Assembly: GCF_030124145.1 (NCBI RefSeq)
Contig: NZ_JASKMS010000030.1
Span: forward strand, 1 to 64,000
Reading direction: 5' to 3'
Origin: Streptomyces sp. 378
Lineage (GTDB): Bacteria > Actinomycetota > Actinomycetes > Streptomycetales > Streptomycetaceae
DNA: 64,000 nt
Shown here: piece after piece, positions 24,130-33,900 of the stretch
Numbering within the stretch: the stretch's first letter is position 1
How the letters are laid out: every line of letters begins with the position of its first letter
Made by a program: the position numbers and the translations under genes
The notes under the pieces: model-generated
The model's input: the letters and a program-made list of their open reading frames with translations, nothing else
Told to the model about the DNA's origin: nothing
Databases searched by the model: none

Positions 24130-25010
24130 TGCTTCACTCGCTTTTCGAAGGTGCACGACTTGGCCGAGATTGACGTGAACCTCGCTGCCCAGCCCGTCTG
24201 CCGGTTCCTGCGCACCCGCGGCCTGCTGATGGAGGACCCCGACCTGCATCGGGATGCGGATCCGGCGTGGATCGAGTCGACGCTCACCGCTCTGCCGGAG
24301 CCGGTCGCGAGCGAGGTGGGAACCTGGGTCAAGGTCATGGGCGAGCAGGGCCGCCGTGAAGGCGGACCGCACGGGTACGACGGCATCCGCCGCTACCTCA
24401 GCACGCTCCAGCCCACCCTCACCGCCTCTGGACCACGATGGCCGGCGTGAACTCACTGAGGGCGATCACGAAGGACCACGTCGAGAACACCCTGGACGGT
24501 GTGTCCGGCTATGACCGGAGAGGGCTGGCAACAGCCCTGCGCAGCCTGTTCCGGGCACTCAAACGCGACCGAGTGATCTTCCGCAACCCCACCCGGAACC
24601 GTCCGGTCGGCGATCTCAAGGGCATCCGAAGCCATCCCCTCCGACCTTCTGATGGGGGTGCTCGCACAGGCTGCGACGCCGCTAGGCCGCCTCGTCGTTG
24701 CTTTCGCCGCCATCCTCACATTGCCTGGACACGAGATCCGAACCCTGTACACCACGGGCCTCGACCTGTCCCGCGGCACCCTCGAAGTACGAGGCGGCCT
24801 GCTGCGGCACCCCCTCTGCCTGGAGGAACTCACCCACCAACTCGCCGACGACTGGACCGCCTAGCGTCACCAGCGGTGGCCCGCCTCAGCCAACCCCACC
24901 TGCTGGTCAGCCAGAGGACCGGGTCGACCCCGACCACCCGCCCGTCAGCAGTGGCCTGCTGAGCGGAGCCCTTCCCAGCGGGCTGACGCTGAGCGGCTTG
25001 CGACCGAGCA
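24130..25010 (+). pseudogene. Tyrosine recombinase/integrase pseudogene with several frameshifts
   Basis: Pieces of one recombinase are spread over three frames. First comes AAQPVCRFLRTRGLLMEDPD up to about 24420 (N-terminal SAM-like region). Then ITKDHVENTLDGVSGYDRRG and RSLFRALKRDRVIFRNPTRN to about 24640. Then TPLGRLVVAFAAILTLPGHE and GTLEVRGGLLRHPLCLEELT to a stop at 24864, with further pieces (LSQPHLLVSQRT, VDPDHPPVSSGLLSGALPSG) to about 25010. The domain is close to transposon-type integrases that lie in gene pairs. No intact catalytic RHR-Y set remains. It marks an old mobile element next to the nitrile genes. Confidence 0.65.
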
Positions 25011-25060
25011 GCCACCCTCAGAGAACCGGCCCTCAGGGGTCACTGGTGCAGCCGCGGCGG

Positions 25061-26038
25061 TCACGGGCCTGGATACCCACCGCCGGTCTCGTCCGCCAGG
25101 TTCTGCCATTCGCGCGGGGACATGCCGTAGAAGGCACGGAACGCCCGGCTGAAATGGGCGGGGCTGACGAAGCCCCACCGTTGGGCCACGGCGGCCACGG
25201 CCGGTCTGGTCCGGCGTGGACGGCCGAGTTCGCGGCGGCACGCCTCAAGACGGCGCCGGCGAATCCACTCGCTCACCGTCGTCCCCTCCGCTTGGAAGAG
25301 ACGCTGCAGGTGGCGTACGGAAATGTGGTGGGCGGCGGCGACCGCCTCCGCCGACAGCGCCGGGTCGGCCAGGCGGGCGTCGATGAATGCCCGGATCCGC
25401 AACAGCAGGGTCTGCCTCGCGGCGTCCAACGAGGCGGTGCCTTGGCCGAGGCGTTCGGTGATGAGGGTGGTGATCAGGTCCGTTATGTTCCGTGCAAGCA
25501 GTTCGCCGATTTCAGGGTGGTATGTATCCATCTCGGCCGCCACTTTGTGCAACAGGGGTACCACCATGCCGGCCAGGCCCTGATCCGGGCCGATCGTCAC
25601 CCCGGTGATGCGTTGGAGGTCGGATTCGGGTATCCCCAGCGCCTGCCGCGGCATCTGGAAGACCACTGTCTCGAAGCGGTCGGGGAAGTCGAGCGTGTAC
25701 GGGCGGGTCGTGTCGTACAGGGCGAGCTCACCAGGGTCCAGCACTGCGGTCCGCTCGTTCTGGACGACCACACTCCTGCCGCGGGTCTGCAGGCCGAGCA
25801 GCATGTACTCGTCCGACGACTCGGCGATCAGGCTCCTGGTGCGCCGGACCAGCTCCCGGTCGGCGTCCACGGTAGAGATCCGCAGCTGTCCGAGCTGCTC
25901 AGTGGCGACGCTTCCGGAGAAGAGCGTGTCCCTGGGCGTGGTGACGTCGAGCGGCACGAAGGTCCGCCACACGGCGTCATGCCAGTAGGACAGCCTGTCA
26001 TTGGGCGGTACGGAATCCGTGGAAAGGACGAAGGCCAC
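25061..26038 (-). CDS. AraC-family transcriptional regulator
   Basis: A 325-residue regulator. The N-terminal 190 residues form an AraC-binding-like domain of the type found in NitR and similar proteins (SYWHDAVWRTFVPLDV, MLLGLQTRGRSVVVQNERTA). The C-terminal 100 residues carry two helix-turn-helices: SAEAVAAAHHISVRHLQRLF and VAAVAQRWGFVSPAHFSRAF, ending YGMSPREWQ. It is divergent from the aldoxime dehydratase gene with 230 bases between, so it most likely activates the oxd-nit-paaK genes in response to an aldoxime, nitrile or acid. GTG 26038 follows GGAGG at good spacing. Confidence 0.9.
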   Translation of the reverse strand: MAFVLSTDSVPPNDRLSYWHDAVWRTFVPLDVTTPRDTLFSGSVATEQLGQLRISTVDADRELVRRTRSLIAESSDEYMLLGLQTRGRSVVVQNERTAVLDPGELALYDTTRPYTLDFPDRFETVVFQMPRQALGIPESDLQRITGVTIGPDQGLAGMVVPLLHKVAAEMDTYHPEIGELLARNITDLITTLITERLGQGTASLDAARQTLLLRIRAFIDARLADPALSAEAVAAAHHISVRHLQRLFQAEGTTVSEWIRRRRLEACRRELGRPRRTRPAVAAVAQRWGFVSPAHFSRAFRAFYGMSPREWQNLADETGGGYPGP

Positions 26039-26268
26039 GATGCGCCTCCCTTCTCACCCGCCGTGCGAACAGCGTAGTCAAGCCGGAGTCCACCGGATGT
26101 CCCAGGTGCGTTTCGGACAGGCGTCACGGCGTCCGGCTCACTCGGCAGATCTGTGAAGCACAGGGTCACCCGGTTCGTCGTCTCTGGGCAAGTACCTGGA
26201 CGCCTGCGGTCAAGACCGCCCCCTGCGCCGACCGTAGCCTCCACGGCACAGACTCCACAGGAGGTGAC

Positions 26269-27309
26269 ATGGCCAGAAACGCAACGCCCGGGCATACGCC
26301 CCGCTTCACCGCGTACAGTGCCCGGTTCCCCCGGGGCACGGAGGCGTTCGTATTCGCTCAGTACGGCTGTCAGGCGGCGTCGGCAGACGAGGCCGCGAAG
26401 GGTGCGGGCACGCTCGCGGGCTTGTTCGCCGGCCCGGACGGCCCGGACGTGCTGGACCGGGGCTCGTTCACCGATGCCGCCGGAGCGCACAACGCGCTCT
26501 GGCTGGTGTACTGGTACGACCTCGAGGCCCACCGCCGGTGGGAGGAGTCGCCGCTGGTCCGCTCCGCCTGGGAGTCCTTGCCCGATGAGGGGCCCGTGGG
26601 CCACTGGCGCGAGGTGTCCGTCATTTCGCTCGAGCGCACCGAGACCCTGCACACCCACCGCCGCGAGGACTACGCCACCGGCGGACTCTCCCAGAACGCT
26701 GCGGTGGAACTGCCCGAGACCCCGGTGCACGACTACTGGGGCGCCGCCCGCGACCGTATCGCCGCTTCGGCGACCGAGACGCTGGAACCCGCGCTGCCGG
26801 TGTTCGCACCGCGCGACCCGGGCGCCGGTGGCACGCTGGGCCGGCGCGTCGCCGTGGAGGTGCCCGGGAACGTCGCCCTGATCCGCACCGCCCAGGACTG
26901 GTCGGCGAGCGCGCTGTACCGCGAGAAGTACCTGGCCGACGTCAAGCCGGTGAAGGACCGAGGTGTCGACTTCCTCGCCACGCACGCGGAATCCGGCTGC
27001 ATCGCGGCCCGCAACCTCGCCGAGGAGTCGGCCGACGGCACGCCTCTCGACCGGGCCTGCACCATCGCCTGGTTCGCCTCGCTGGACCACCTCATGACCT
27101 GGTGCCGGGCGCACCGCACCCATCTTGAGATCTACACCAGCTTTTTCCAGATGGTCGGCGGCGGCGAAGGGTCGCTGGACGTCGCGTTCTGGCACGAGGT
27201 GTCCGTGCTGCCCAGTGGATCGGTCACCGCCGAGTACGTCAACTGCCACCCGCGCACCGGGTTCCTTCCCCTCCCCGCCGCTCACCACGGCACCACCGCC
27301 ACCGTCTGA
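26269..27309 (+). CDS. oxd: Aldoxime dehydratase (haem-containing)
   Basis: A 346-residue phenylacetaldoxime-dehydratase family enzyme that removes water from aldoximes (R-CH=NOH) to give nitriles. Family features are FVFAQYGCQAASADEA, HNALWLVYWYDLEAHRRW, and near the C-terminus THLEIYTSFFQMV, where His is the probable haem ligand. WHEVSVLPSG contains the catalytic distal His. Length matches known Oxd proteins. ATG 26269 has AGGAGGTGAC directly upstream. It is the first gene of a plus-strand series (Oxd, nitrilase, decayed paaI, paaK) and faces an AraC regulator. The substrate is probably an aryl- or arylacet-aldoxime given paaK, by inference. Confidence 0.92.
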   Translation: MARNATPGHTPRFTAYSARFPRGTEAFVFAQYGCQAASADEAAKGAGTLAGLFAGPDGPDVLDRGSFTDAAGAHNALWLVYWYDLEAHRRWEESPLVRSAWESLPDEGPVGHWREVSVISLERTETLHTHRREDYATGGLSQNAAVELPETPVHDYWGAARDRIAASATETLEPALPVFAPRDPGAGGTLGRRVAVEVPGNVALIRTAQDWSASALYREKYLADVKPVKDRGVDFLATHAESGCIAARNLAEESADGTPLDRACTIAWFASLDHLMTWCRAHRTHLEIYTSFFQMVGGGEGSLDVAFWHEVSVLPSGSVTAEYVNCHPRTGFLPLPAAHHGTTATV

Positions 27310-27359
27310 CGACGTGCCGGGCCGCCCGGCACGAACGAGCCTGAATCAAGGAGCAACCC

Positions 27360-28379
27360 ATGGTCGAGTACACCGGCGCCTTCAAGGCCGCCGTGGTCCA
27401 GGCGGAGCCGGTATGGCTCGATGCCGACGCCACGATCGACAAGAGCATCGCCCTGATCGAGGAAGCCTCCCGGGCCGGAGCACAGCTCATCGCCTTCGGC
27501 GAGACGTTCATCCCGGGCTACCCCTGGTGGTTGTGGCTGGACTCGCCCGCCGCGGGCTTCCAGTTCATCGGCCGTTACCACGAGAACTCACTCACCTTGG
27601 ACGGGCCGCGCTTCCAGCGCCTGCTCGACGCCGCCCGCGCGAACGACATCGCCGTGGTCGCCGGCTACAGCGAGCGCGGCGGCGGCAGCCTCTACATGGG
27701 CCAGGCTGTGATCTCCGCGGACGGCGAACTGGTGGGCGCCCGGCGCAAACTCAAGCCGACCCACGTGGAACGCACCGTCTTCGGTGAGGGTGACGGCTCC
27801 GACCTGGCCGTCCACGACACCGCCCTGGGCCGGGTCGGTGCCCTGTGCTGCTGGGAACACCTCCAGCCGCTCACCAAGTACGCCATGTTCAGCAAGCATG
27901 AGCAGGTACACGTGGCCGCCTGGCCCAGCTTCTCCGTCTACAAGGGCGCCGCCTACGCACTCGGTCCCGAGGTCAACACGGCCGCCTCGCAACTCTACGC
28001 TGTGGAGGGCCAGGTCTTCGTTCTTGCCCCGTGCGCCATGGTCGGTGACGCAGGTCTCGACCTGTTCTGTGGCGACGACCCCGTCAAGCGGCAGCTGCTG
28101 CAGCGCGGCGGCGGCTTCGCCCGCGTCTACGGCCCCGACGGCCGCCCGTTGGCCGAGCCGCTGCCCGAGGACGCTGAAGGCATCCTCTACGCCGACATCG
28201 ACCTGTCCGCCATCCCCATCGCCAAGTCCGCGGCCGACCCCGTCGGGCACTACTCTCGCCCCGACGTCACCCGTCTCCTGCTCAACCCGGCACCGCGCCG
28301 GCCTGTCGAGAACACCGCCGCAGGCGTCGAGGGCTTCGACGAGTTGACCGCTGCGGAACCGGAGACGGCGGACGCCTGA
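27360..28379 (+). CDS. nit: Nitrilase
   Basis: A 339-residue carbon-nitrogen hydrolase converting nitriles to acid and ammonia. The catalytic triad is visible: Glu48 in FGETFIPGYPWW, Lys in RRKLKPTHVERT (about 130-132) and Cys164 in ALCCWEHLQPL. EHLQPLTKYAMF and HVAAWPSFSVY are typical of true nitrilases rather than cyanide hydratases or amidases. ATG 27360 follows AAGGAG, 50 bases after oxd. Together with Oxd it gives the aldoxime to acid route known from Bacillus and Rhodococcus strains. The C-terminal 40 residues are variable. Confidence 0.94.
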   Translation: MVEYTGAFKAAVVQAEPVWLDADATIDKSIALIEEASRAGAQLIAFGETFIPGYPWWLWLDSPAAGFQFIGRYHENSLTLDGPRFQRLLDAARANDIAVVAGYSERGGGSLYMGQAVISADGELVGARRKLKPTHVERTVFGEGDGSDLAVHDTALGRVGALCCWEHLQPLTKYAMFSKHEQVHVAAWPSFSVYKGAAYALGPEVNTAASQLYAVEGQVFVLAPCAMVGDAGLDLFCGDDPVKRQLLQRGGGFARVYGPDGRPLAEPLPEDAEGILYADIDLSAIPIAKSAADPVGHYSRPDVTRLLLNPAPRRPVENTAAGVEGFDELTAAEPETADA

Positions 28380-28431
28380 CCCGGAACCGGCATCGAACTG
28401 CTGGAACGGCGAGGCCACGGCCGTACTCCGT

Positions 28432-28692
28432 ATGACCGTGGCCTCGGTGATGGCGAACGGACACGAGACCACCTGCGGCGGCTACATGTCCCTGCTCGCC
28501 AACACCACCCCTGCCTGTGACCGTCGCGCGGCGGGCGGCGGCATCGATTTCGTCGACCGAGCGTACGAGGGCGACGTGCTCGTGGGGAGCGCCGAGGAAC
28601 GCACCCGGACGGCAGCGGCATCTGCGACGTGACCGTCGGGCGCGGCGACGACGTGGTCGCCGAGTTCCGCAGACGCAGCCACAGCATCAGAG
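28432..28692 (+). pseudogene. Decayed PaaI-like thioesterase gene
   Basis: Between nitrilase and paaK the plus strand reads VMANGHETTCGGYMSLLANT, then a degenerate stretch, then YEGDVLVGSAEERTRT. After a frameshift near 28610 it reads ICDVTVGRGDDVVAEFRRRS. These match in order the hotdog-fold PaaI hydroxyphenylacetyl-CoA thioesterase: active-site NGHGxxHGGxxF, then strands ending VAEFRGRS. The catalytic HGG is changed to TCGG and the frame is broken, so no enzyme is made. PaaI normally rescues CoA trapped in the phenylacetate pathway. Confidence 0.65.
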
Positions 28693-28752
28693 GACCACGA
28701 CGAGGGACACAACGGCGGCCAGGACGCCGAGCACCAACACGAAGGAGTCGCG

Positions 28753-30099
28753 ATGCGTAACCAGCCGATGGCCATGGCGGCCCCGACACCCCGCCGGGGA
28801 GACCCGCTTCCTCACAACCTGCTGGACGACAGCGAGCGCCTGAGCCGCGAGCAGCTCGAAGAACTCCAGCTCGACCGCCTGCGCACGACTCTGCGGCACG
28901 CATACGAGAACGTGGAGCTGTACCGGAGGAAATTCGACGAGGCCGGGGTGAGGCCCGACGATTGCCGCAGCCTGAACGACCTTTCCCGGTTCCCCTTCAC
29001 CACGAAGGCCGACCTACGGGACACCTACCCCTTCGGCATGTTCGCCGTCCCGATGACCGACGTCCGGCGCGTCCACGCCTCCAGCGGCACCACCGGCCGC
29101 CCCACGGTCGTCGGCTACACGGACAACGATCTCTCCATGTGGGCGGACGTCGTCGCCCGCTCGATCCGGGCGGCCGGCGGCCGCCCCGGGCACAAGGTGC
29201 ACATCTCCTACGGCTACGGCCTGTTCACCGGCGGACTCGGCGCGCACTACGGAGCCGAGCGCGTCGGATGCACGGTGATCCCGACCTCCGGTGGCATGAC
29301 GGCACGGCAGGTGCAGATCATCCAGGACTTCCGGCCTGAGATCATCATGGTGACCCCGTCCTACATGCTCACCCTCCTCGACGAATTCGCGAAGCAGGGC
29401 ATCGACCCGCGCACCAGCTCCCTGAAGGTGGGCATCTTCGGCGCCGAGCCGTGGACCGAGGAGATGCGCCGCGAGATCGAGGAGCGCATGGACATCCACG
29501 CCGTCGACATCTATGGCCTGTCCGAAGTGATCGGCCCCGGCGTGGCACAGGAGTGCGTGGAGACCAAGGATGGTCTGCACGTGTGGGAGGACCACTTCTA
29601 CCCCGAGGTGGTCGACCCGCTCACAGGCGCCGCTCTACCCGAGGGCGACAGTGGCGAACTCGTCTTCACCTCCCTCACCAAGGAAGCCCTTCCGGTCATC
29701 CGGTACCGCACCCGCGACCTGACCCGGCTGCTGCCCGGCACCGCCCGGCCCGTCTTCCGCCGCATCGAGAAGATCACCGGCCGCAGCGACGACATGATCA
29801 TCCTGCGTGGAGTCAACGTCTTCCCCAGTCAGATCGAGGAGATCGTGCTGAGCACACCCGGCGTCGCCCCGCATTTCCAGATCCAGCTCACCGAGCGCGG
29901 CCGCATGGACCATATGATCGTCCGGGTCGAGGCCCGCCCCGGCGCCAGCCCCGAACAGCGCGAGACGGCCGCTCGAACGATCGCCCAGGGCGTCAAGGAC
30001 AGGGTGGGCGTCACCGTCGAGGTGGCCGTGGTCGACCCCGAGACCCTGGAGCGTTCGCTCGGCAAGCTTCGCCGGATCAAGGACCTCCGCCGGGTGTGA
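28753..30099 (+). CDS. paaK: Phenylacetate-CoA ligase
   Basis: A 448-residue AMP-forming ligase making phenylacetyl-CoA (or a similar aryl-CoA) from the acid, ATP and CoA. Motifs are the P-loop-like HASSGTTGRPTVVGYT (near residue 113), YGLSEVIGPGVAQEC, the hinge Asp in RYRTRDLTRLL, and the C-terminal FRRIEKITGRSDDMIILRGV followed by the catalytic Lys in SLGKLRRIKD. ATG 28753 follows GAAGGAG. It would activate the acid released by the nitrilase. The rest of a phenylacetate pathway is missing here except for a paaE scrap, so further degradation would need genes elsewhere. Confidence 0.93.
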   Translation: MRNQPMAMAAPTPRRGDPLPHNLLDDSERLSREQLEELQLDRLRTTLRHAYENVELYRRKFDEAGVRPDDCRSLNDLSRFPFTTKADLRDTYPFGMFAVPMTDVRRVHASSGTTGRPTVVGYTDNDLSMWADVVARSIRAAGGRPGHKVHISYGYGLFTGGLGAHYGAERVGCTVIPTSGGMTARQVQIIQDFRPEIIMVTPSYMLTLLDEFAKQGIDPRTSSLKVGIFGAEPWTEEMRREIEERMDIHAVDIYGLSEVIGPGVAQECVETKDGLHVWEDHFYPEVVDPLTGAALPEGDSGELVFTSLTKEALPVIRYRTRDLTRLLPGTARPVFRRIEKITGRSDDMIILRGVNVFPSQIEEIVLSTPGVAPHFQIQLTERGRMDHMIVRVEARPGASPEQRETAARTIAQGVKDRVGVTVEVAVVDPETLERSLGKLRRIKDLRRV

Positions 30100-30149
30100 C
30101 CGCCGACCTCGCGGACACGGCTGGGTGGACAGAGCCGGCCTGTTCCCGT

Positions 30150-30518
30150 GGACGGTCCCCAGCACCACGCTGACCTGCAAGCTCACCGGCAGCACAGAGG
30201 CATCGGTTTCGGCCGGAACGAACCCCACCAGCGTCCTGGATCGACATCAGCCCACCTCAGGGCACACAAGAAGCACCTCGGCGCACGCCACGGCATCTAC
30301 CACATCCCCGGCGCGCACCGAAGGTGCGCTGGATCGCTGACCTGCCGTTTGCCTGCAAGGGCGGCGTCTGCGGGACTTACCGCGCCCTGGTCACCGACGG
30401 CAAGGCCGACATGCGCCGCAACTTTACGCTTGAACCCGCCGACGTTGACCTCGGCTACGTCCTGACCTGCCAGTCGTACCCGGTCTCCGAGAGGCTGATC
30501 GTCGACTACGACAGCTGA
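30150..30518 (+). pseudogene. 3' remnant of paaE (phenylacetyl-CoA epoxygenase reductase)
   Basis: The last 60 codons (30330-30518) encode the plant-type 2Fe-2S ferredoxin domain of PaaE: IADLPFACKGGVCGTYRALV, ADMRRNFTLEPADVDLGYVL and TCQSYPVSERLIVDYDS. The third cluster cysteine (CGTC in homologues) is Tyr here, so the cluster could not form. The 180 bases before it still hint at the domain start (TLTCKLTGSTEASV) but are scrambled. The large flavin reductase part is gone. It suggests an older, larger paa cluster next to paaK. Confidence 0.65.
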
Positions 30519-30529
30519 GGCGGCGATGA

Positions 30530-30936
30530 TACTTCGCCTCGAAGTCGCCCAAAGTCGGGAAGGCTGCGGGTGCGGCCATCGGGACTGAACGCCGCCGATC
30601 TGACCCAGGCCGGGTGGCCGGCCACGGGTCTTGCAGGCATTGAGGAAAGGGACATCCCACAGTTGAGCGGTCCTGTCACTGCTGCCGGTTGCGAGGCTGC
30701 GGCCGTCCGGACTGAACGCCACCGAATGAGCGTCGTCGGCGTGGCCAGCCAAGGACGTGCGCTGCTATCCGGTGGCCACACCCAGCAATTGGACACTCGC
30801 GTCATCGCTGCTGCCGACGGCAAGCGTGCGACCGTCAGGGCTGAAGCCCACCGAAGTGACGTGCTGACCGGTATCGGCCATTGCTTTTTGCAGTGCGCCG
30901 CTGGCCGCGTCCCACAACTGTAGTCTGCCGCCCCGG
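30530..30936 (-). pseudogene. WD40-repeat gene remnant in three frames
   Basis: Three WD40 blades can be read in successive minus-strand frames: LQLWDAASGALQKAMADTGQ with VTSVGFSPDGRTLAVGSSDD, then DDAHSVAFSPDGRSLATGSS with DRTAQLWDV, then VAGHPAWVRSAAFSPDGRT. Frames change between blades and no start is present. It lies directly downstream of the HEAT-like gene on the same strand. It is the tail of a propeller protein, possibly a serine/threonine kinase or NACHT-WD40 type common in streptomycetes, now non-coding. Confidence 0.55.
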
Positions 30937-33900
30937 TCACCACTGGATCGTCCCTGGGACCGACTGCGGCGCCTCCCGTGCCGTGACCGTCTCGCGTGCC
31001 GACGCGCGGACGTCGGGGTGTGCGTGCCGGCGCAGGGTGCGGAGCTGGCCGCGCCACGGCTCCGTCCACCGAGAGCGGCTGCCGCCGGAGACGGTGAGCC
31101 TGATGGCGAACAGGCCCTGGGCCAGGCCCGGTTCCGCACCCAGCGTGCGGGCGGTCTCCGACCACGCGTCTGGCGCGGGGCCGCTGGTCGCGCTGAGCCG
31201 CGAGCTGAGCCCTTCGGCGATGTCCCGGGCGAGCAGCGGACGTCCTTCGCAGTCGGCAGCCAATCGGCGCAGGCCCGACGACAGCGCGGTGGCGTCCTTG
31301 TTCAGTTCGAGAGCGTACAGCCGGAGTTCGGCGACGGAGCGCGCGAAATCCTCGTGCCCGGCGGCGGTGTCGGCGGCGCGCAGCAGCACGTCCGCCGTCG
31401 GCCGGCCCCCGCCCCGGTAGCGATGGTGGAGCAGGAGGTGGTGCAGCAGGCTCGCGGCCCGCTGCCGGGCCGGCTGGTCGCGTTCGGGCTCGGCGTCGGG
31501 CTGGTACGGGTCTCCTGTGGCTTCCAGCATCGCCCGCAGGGCCCGAAGGTACGGGCTGTCGTCGTCCGCCGCGAGCTCCACCAGCTCCTGCCCGGCCATC
31601 GCCCACACCGCCCGATCGGCAAGGTCCGTGGTGGCGGCCACCAGCATCTCGGCGATCTCCGGCTGCCACGGTGCCCATTCCGCCAGTGCTGGGAACAGCG
31701 CCGCAGCCGTTTCCGGTTCGAGCGGCTCGCAGGCGTGATGCAGCAGCCCTGCGTACCTGGCCCGATGCTCCTCGTCCACCTCGGCCACGGCCGCCCGTGC
31801 CAGCTTCTGGCGGAGCTCCGTGCGTCCCTGCGCGGCCGACTCCAGCATGGGCCAGCTGGCCGGCTCCGCCAGCATGTCCTGGGCAAACGCGACGCACACC
31901 GACTGCACGTCGTGGTGCTGCCCGGGCAGCTCGAACGCCTCCCGCAGCAGCGGCGCCGCCTGCGCCGGGGGCAGCATCGTCGCCGCGAGGCGCACCGCCT
32001 CCTTGCGGCTGGTGACCTTCACCGTCCGCGGGTCCTTCGGCGTGAGCAGCCTGCGGAGCTCCGTGGCGAGCCGCGACGGCGCGACGTACTGCGCGGCCCG
32101 CGTCGCCGCGTAGACCGCGACCCGGGCGTGGTCGCCGCCCGCGTGCTCCAGCAGCAGCGGCAGCACCTCGTCGGGGCGGTCCGTCCACGGCAGTGCGCCG
32201 AGGGCCGCCTCCGCCAGCGGGACGTTCGACGATCCCGTGTAGCGGCGGACGACTTCCAGGCCCGCCTCCGGGATCACTGCCGCCGCCGAGAGGGCCTGGA
32301 CGCGCACATGCACCAGCTGCCCCGCGTCGCCCGCTGTGCGCGCGAGCAGCTCCGCCGTCGCCCGCTGCTGGCGCGGCACCCAGCGGTGCGCCCGGTAGGT
32401 GGGTGGCGTCCAGTGGCTGCGGGCGGTCAGGAAGCGGCCGTATGGTGGGGTGTCGGCCAGCACCGGGTCGAGTAGGTCCGTACGCCGCCCCGTCAGGACT
32501 CTCAGAACGGACGGCAGGACGGCGGCGGACGGCTCCAGCCGCACGATCCGCTCCACCCGCTCGTCGCGCCCCTTCGGCTGCTCCAGCCAGAGGTCGACGG
32601 CGGTGCGGACGGACGCGTCGTTTCCGAACTGGACGGCCTGCCACAGGTACTCCTGGAGTTCGGCCATCCCCCACGCGCGCCGCCCGAGTGCCCGTACGAG
32701 TGCGAAGACGAGCGAGTAGTCGGCCTTGTCGGTGGCGGCCTCCAGCCACGGCCGTAGCGCCGCCAGCACCTCGTACTCCTGGCCGCGCCGCAGCACGATG
32801 TCGAGGCGGCCGACGTTCGCGCCGCCGGTGTGGCCGGACAGCCGGGTGAGGGTGTCGAGGGCCCAGCCGATGAGCCGCGTGCCGCCCGTGACGGCGTGCT
32901 CGCGCAGCACGGACAGGGCGAGCGTGCTGAGCGCGTGACGGGTGCTCCAGGAGGAGTCGCGGGCTTCGACGGCGTCGATGGCGATTCGTCCGAGGTCCTC
33001 GGCGGCGTCCTCCGCGAACAGCGAAGGGCGCACCTCTGCCAGTGCGGAGAGGGCGGCGCTGCGGACCGGGTCCTGTTCATTGCGCAGCCGCAGCAGCGCA
33101 CGCAGCAACCGGCTCACTTCCTGTGGGTCGCGGGAGCGTGCTGCGTTGCGGACGAGCAGTGGGTACGCCGTGGCGCGGTCGTCCGCGGCGGAGCGGCGGA
33201 CGGCGGTGAGAAGGTCGTCACGGACCTCGTCCGGCGGCAGATAGGCGGCTGCCGTCAGTATCTGCGTCCAGTGCGCGCCCCTGCCGCGGGCCAGCGTCGC
33301 TATCCGCCGAGCCTCGGCAGTGCGCCGCTCGTACGGCAGTACGTCGAGCAGGGCGGGGCTGAGGTCCGCGTGGGCGAGATCGTTGCCCTCCATCGCCGCG
33401 TCGAACAGGGCGCCGCGGCGGGAGGGCGGCAGGCAGGCCAGCAGCCGGGCGAGAGCGGCTGCGTTGTCGTTCCAGGCGCAGGCGAGGTCGGTGAGTTCCG
33501 CCGGGGCGTGGCGGACGAGGCGGCGCAGCACGGCGGGTTCGAGGCGGCCGCTGTTCAGCCGGGACCGCAGCTTCGGGCGTAGCAGCAGCCGCACCGTGCG
33601 GCCGGGATCCGCCTCGACGAGGAGGTGCAGCTTGCGGTCCACGGGCATCGGCAGCGTCTCGTAACGCTCGAGCACAGCCAGCACGCCGAGCGGATCCCGT
33701 TCGGCGAGGAACGCGAGCGCGTCCGCGTGGGACGCCAGCCAGCCGTCCCGTACGACGGCGGGGAGGGTGTCGAGCTGCCGCTCCATCTCGGCGAGCAGCA
33801 GAGCGGGATGGCGGGCGGCGAGCAGCCGGTAGGAGTCCAGTCCGCGGAACAGGCGGGGCAGCAGCCGGGCGGCGGTCTTTGCCGTGCAGGCGGCGAGCAG

